From Euryarchaeota archaeon UBA242 (GTDB lineage: Archaea; Thermoplasmatota; Poseidoniia; Poseidoniales; Poseidoniaceae), in NCBI GenBank assembly GCA_002499015.1, contig DAJY01000045.1, positions 1 to 16,008 of the forward strand: a DNA stretch of 16,008 nt, read 5' to 3'. Positions within the stretch are counted from its first letter, which is position 1, and every line of letters starts with the position of its first letter. The translations under genes and the position numbers were made by a program. Under the pieces are notes generated by a model. It saw only the letters and a list, made by a program, of their open reading frames with translations. It did not search any database and was not told the DNA's origin. Below are positions 15,601 through 16,008 of the stretch, piece by piece.

Positions 15601-16008
15601 TGGAGCTGGACGTTGTGCTATTTCCTCAAGGTATTCTCTAACCATCACTGCAGCCCCTGCTGCATTTGGAGTTGCCATCGAAGTCCCAGTATATTCTAGA
15701 TACCAACTATTTGACCAAGTTGAGCCGGAAGTATCTGTTGCTTCTTGAGCGCGGCATGAGCGTACATATCCACCTGGTGCAATGATGTCCGGCTTTATTC
15801 TACCATCATCAGTAGGTCCACGGCTTGAACTACTCATCAAATTATCAGGTGCACCTGAATAACGATTTTGGTGATTACCGACTGAAAGGCTGTTTTTTGC
15901 AGTGGCTGGAGGTGAAACTGTTCCGCTTGCAGGGCCGTCATTTCCAGCAGCGAATAGAATTGTCAATCCCTCTCTACCATTGTAGTATTTGTCGTAGTAA
16001 TTTGCTCT
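12655..16008 (-). CDS. Membrane-anchored subtilisin-family (S8) protease with cytoplasmic zinc finger (partial, N-terminus outside window)
   Basis: 1117 codons plus stop are open from the right edge; the catalytic Asp and His lie outside. Numbering from the first codon in the window: oxyanion Asn23 in LFAAGNDGP; catalytic Ser110 in YTGTSMATPNAAGAA. Residues ~180-304 form a jelly roll like that after the catalytic domain of KP-43 subtilases (VVLTWSDERG, LVNNLDLIVTSPDG, YKGNDF). A CARDB-like domain follows at ~314-419 (ends EEILENNNQHNIVVNV), then beta-sandwich repeats to ~980. One helix at ~987-1005 (ISIILVILSLIGVVLY), then positive residues, a Pro/Ala linker and a C-terminal Cys/His cluster, so the tail should be cytoplasmic. 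The TTG codon at 15966 is not the start. Substrate unknown; probably cell-surface protein degradation or processing. Confidence 0.92.
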   Translation of the reverse strand, partial: RANYYDKYYNGREGLTILFAAGNDGPASGTVSPPATAKNSLSVGNHQNRYSGAPDNLMSSSSRGPTDDGRIKPDIIAPGGYVRSCRAQEATDTSGSTWSNSWYLEYTGTSMATPNAAGAAVMVREYLEEIAQRPAPQGALVKALLVLGAQDVGTRDIPNNDEGWGRINLRETLAPQGGQGIWVDDRSVLSGSGNSKSYTFNLTQNNGKFKVVLTWSDERGSSFSTKKLVNNLDLIVTSPDGTIYKGNDFTNGVSTTGGSADDTNNLEVVLLDYAMSGVWTVKAKNTYQGGSSAQTYSIAVMGYGVNDLRPDPMVMVDQFSMDVSIPQVGDPVNIETKVFNAGNVEAESFDVVFSVGATEINRKNIDLGAGSVKALFWTWTPLTSGQTTLTFTIDPDDDIEEILENNNQHNIVVNVTAPGVKLSSTTQITILDNTQSSATSWNVSLTNTALIATNASLFVDNLIHVESNLALTWYVGTTQANHSLEGQQSTGITVTLVHPTPPDPGTYRISLIGIDVDNGVNYPYALDLVVPSLSKVNIEYDYQIVPVHPVNATSIDVRFFNIGNDDIGYDLFLEAPAGWQAGFDDLGSEPGAISGSTGLIGQNGQKNLGITFTPPQVMTGAGAERMVKLTAVSQTENPISYVYNIPIKVMEIREIDIDLQNNFGKMRPDSSLSLMFSIQNKGNVDLDLTPSIQLPNGWQWASSTDIIELNWASTRNIIVTVNSQGFGKSGEIQFNLDNGSNRYSWTGYIDVEILAQPTLDFASLQLADGTSYGHPLGTGSHPSGEILIFTWLVGNNADVDWEPSVSVTLDPGLFGECQNVGVVGYLEFQLLQCSILISGNMAPKSEPSFTVVLRGNGVEYVEQVGLYVASVESATWDASRNEKFTTGEVEAVSIDVTNSGNVAWSYKIQATASENWYCEVVGNDVISLEAGQSKVVRINVRADRPGDGTITLQFEQSNSLSNPSVSFDVSAEGEPTGTASESFINNGVAISIILVILSLIGVVLYKNSKSEEKNFPLINKLTTASANQLASPKAAPLPQTFTPQPIIEPIQAIEEEQENDSQPVTMCWLCKSPVIEDIVGCPSCGARYHGITIDGCDISQLEHCANCQALASKFIKA
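12688..12810 (-). other. RING-like zinc finger at the protease C-terminus
   Basis: Pattern C-x2-C-x10-C-x2-C-G-x2-Y-H-x6-C-x6-H-C-x2-C at residues 1067-1107 of the window translation (CWLC, CPSCGARYH, HCANC). The spacing resembles treble-clef fingers of prokaryotic RING type. Zinc binding is well supported by the spacing; any ubiquitin-like function is not shown. Confidence 0.7.

Noticed and set aside
15964..15966. TTG at 15964-15966 as the start of the protease
   Set aside because: The frame continues without stop to the right edge (RANYYDKYYNGREG), and the catalytic Asp and His must lie upstream, so the gene is partial.
1..16008. CRISPR arrays, tRNA/rRNA genes, transposases, integrases, prophage genes
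   Set aside because: No direct repeat arrays, RNA gene signatures or mobile-element proteins seen on either strand; nearly all sequence is occupied by the genes listed.

Overview
The window looks like a piece of a euryarchaeal chromosome, most likely a marine Thermoplasmata-type lineage such as Marine Group II (Ca. Poseidoniales). The organism call is an inference. It rests on ribosome-binding sites of the form GAGGTGAT, which complement the archaeal 16S rRNA tail; on a respiratory complex I operon of archaeal type, with a split nuoJ and core subunits only; on large secreted proteins built from CARDB/COG1470-like beta-sandwiches; and on moderately AT-rich DNA. Every gene I can support lies on the minus strand, so the biological order runs from high to low coordinates.

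Region 1 (16008 down to 12655) is the 3' part of a large cell-surface subtilisin-family (S8) protease gene. It encodes the end of the catalytic domain, a jelly roll, a CARDB-like domain, more beta-sandwiches, one membrane helix and a cytoplasmic tail that ends in a RING-like zinc finger. Region 2 (12594 to 9700) is a second secreted, membrane-anchored protein made of beta-sandwich repeats, with a calcium-binding-type loop. A short spacer with TATA-like elements and a 19-bp palindrome over an alternative start codon separates or starts it.

Region 3 (9543 to the left edge) is a tightly packed complex I operon: nuoA-B-C-D-H-I-J(N half)-J(C half)-K-L-M, with nuoM running off the window. No NADH module (nuoE/F/G) lies between the genes seen. 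This matches the 11-subunit archaeal enzyme plan: a Q-module carrying the Fe-S clusters (B, C, D, I) on a proton-pumping membrane arm (A, H, J, K, L, M, presumably N). The electron donor is not visible here. Catalytic and ion-channel residues look intact in all subunits.

The most unusual points are a ~100-residue insert between the two 4Fe-4S motifs of NuoI, part of which reads like a small SH3/Tudor-type barrel; a ~55-70-residue insert plus a C-terminal extra helix in NuoH; a histidine-rich stretch in NuoL; an operon-wide pattern in which the upstream TGA stop is part of the next gene's Shine-Dalgarno motif (TGAGGTG); a nuoL/nuoM junction in one frame separated by a single TGA; and the membrane subtilase with an intracellular zinc finger.
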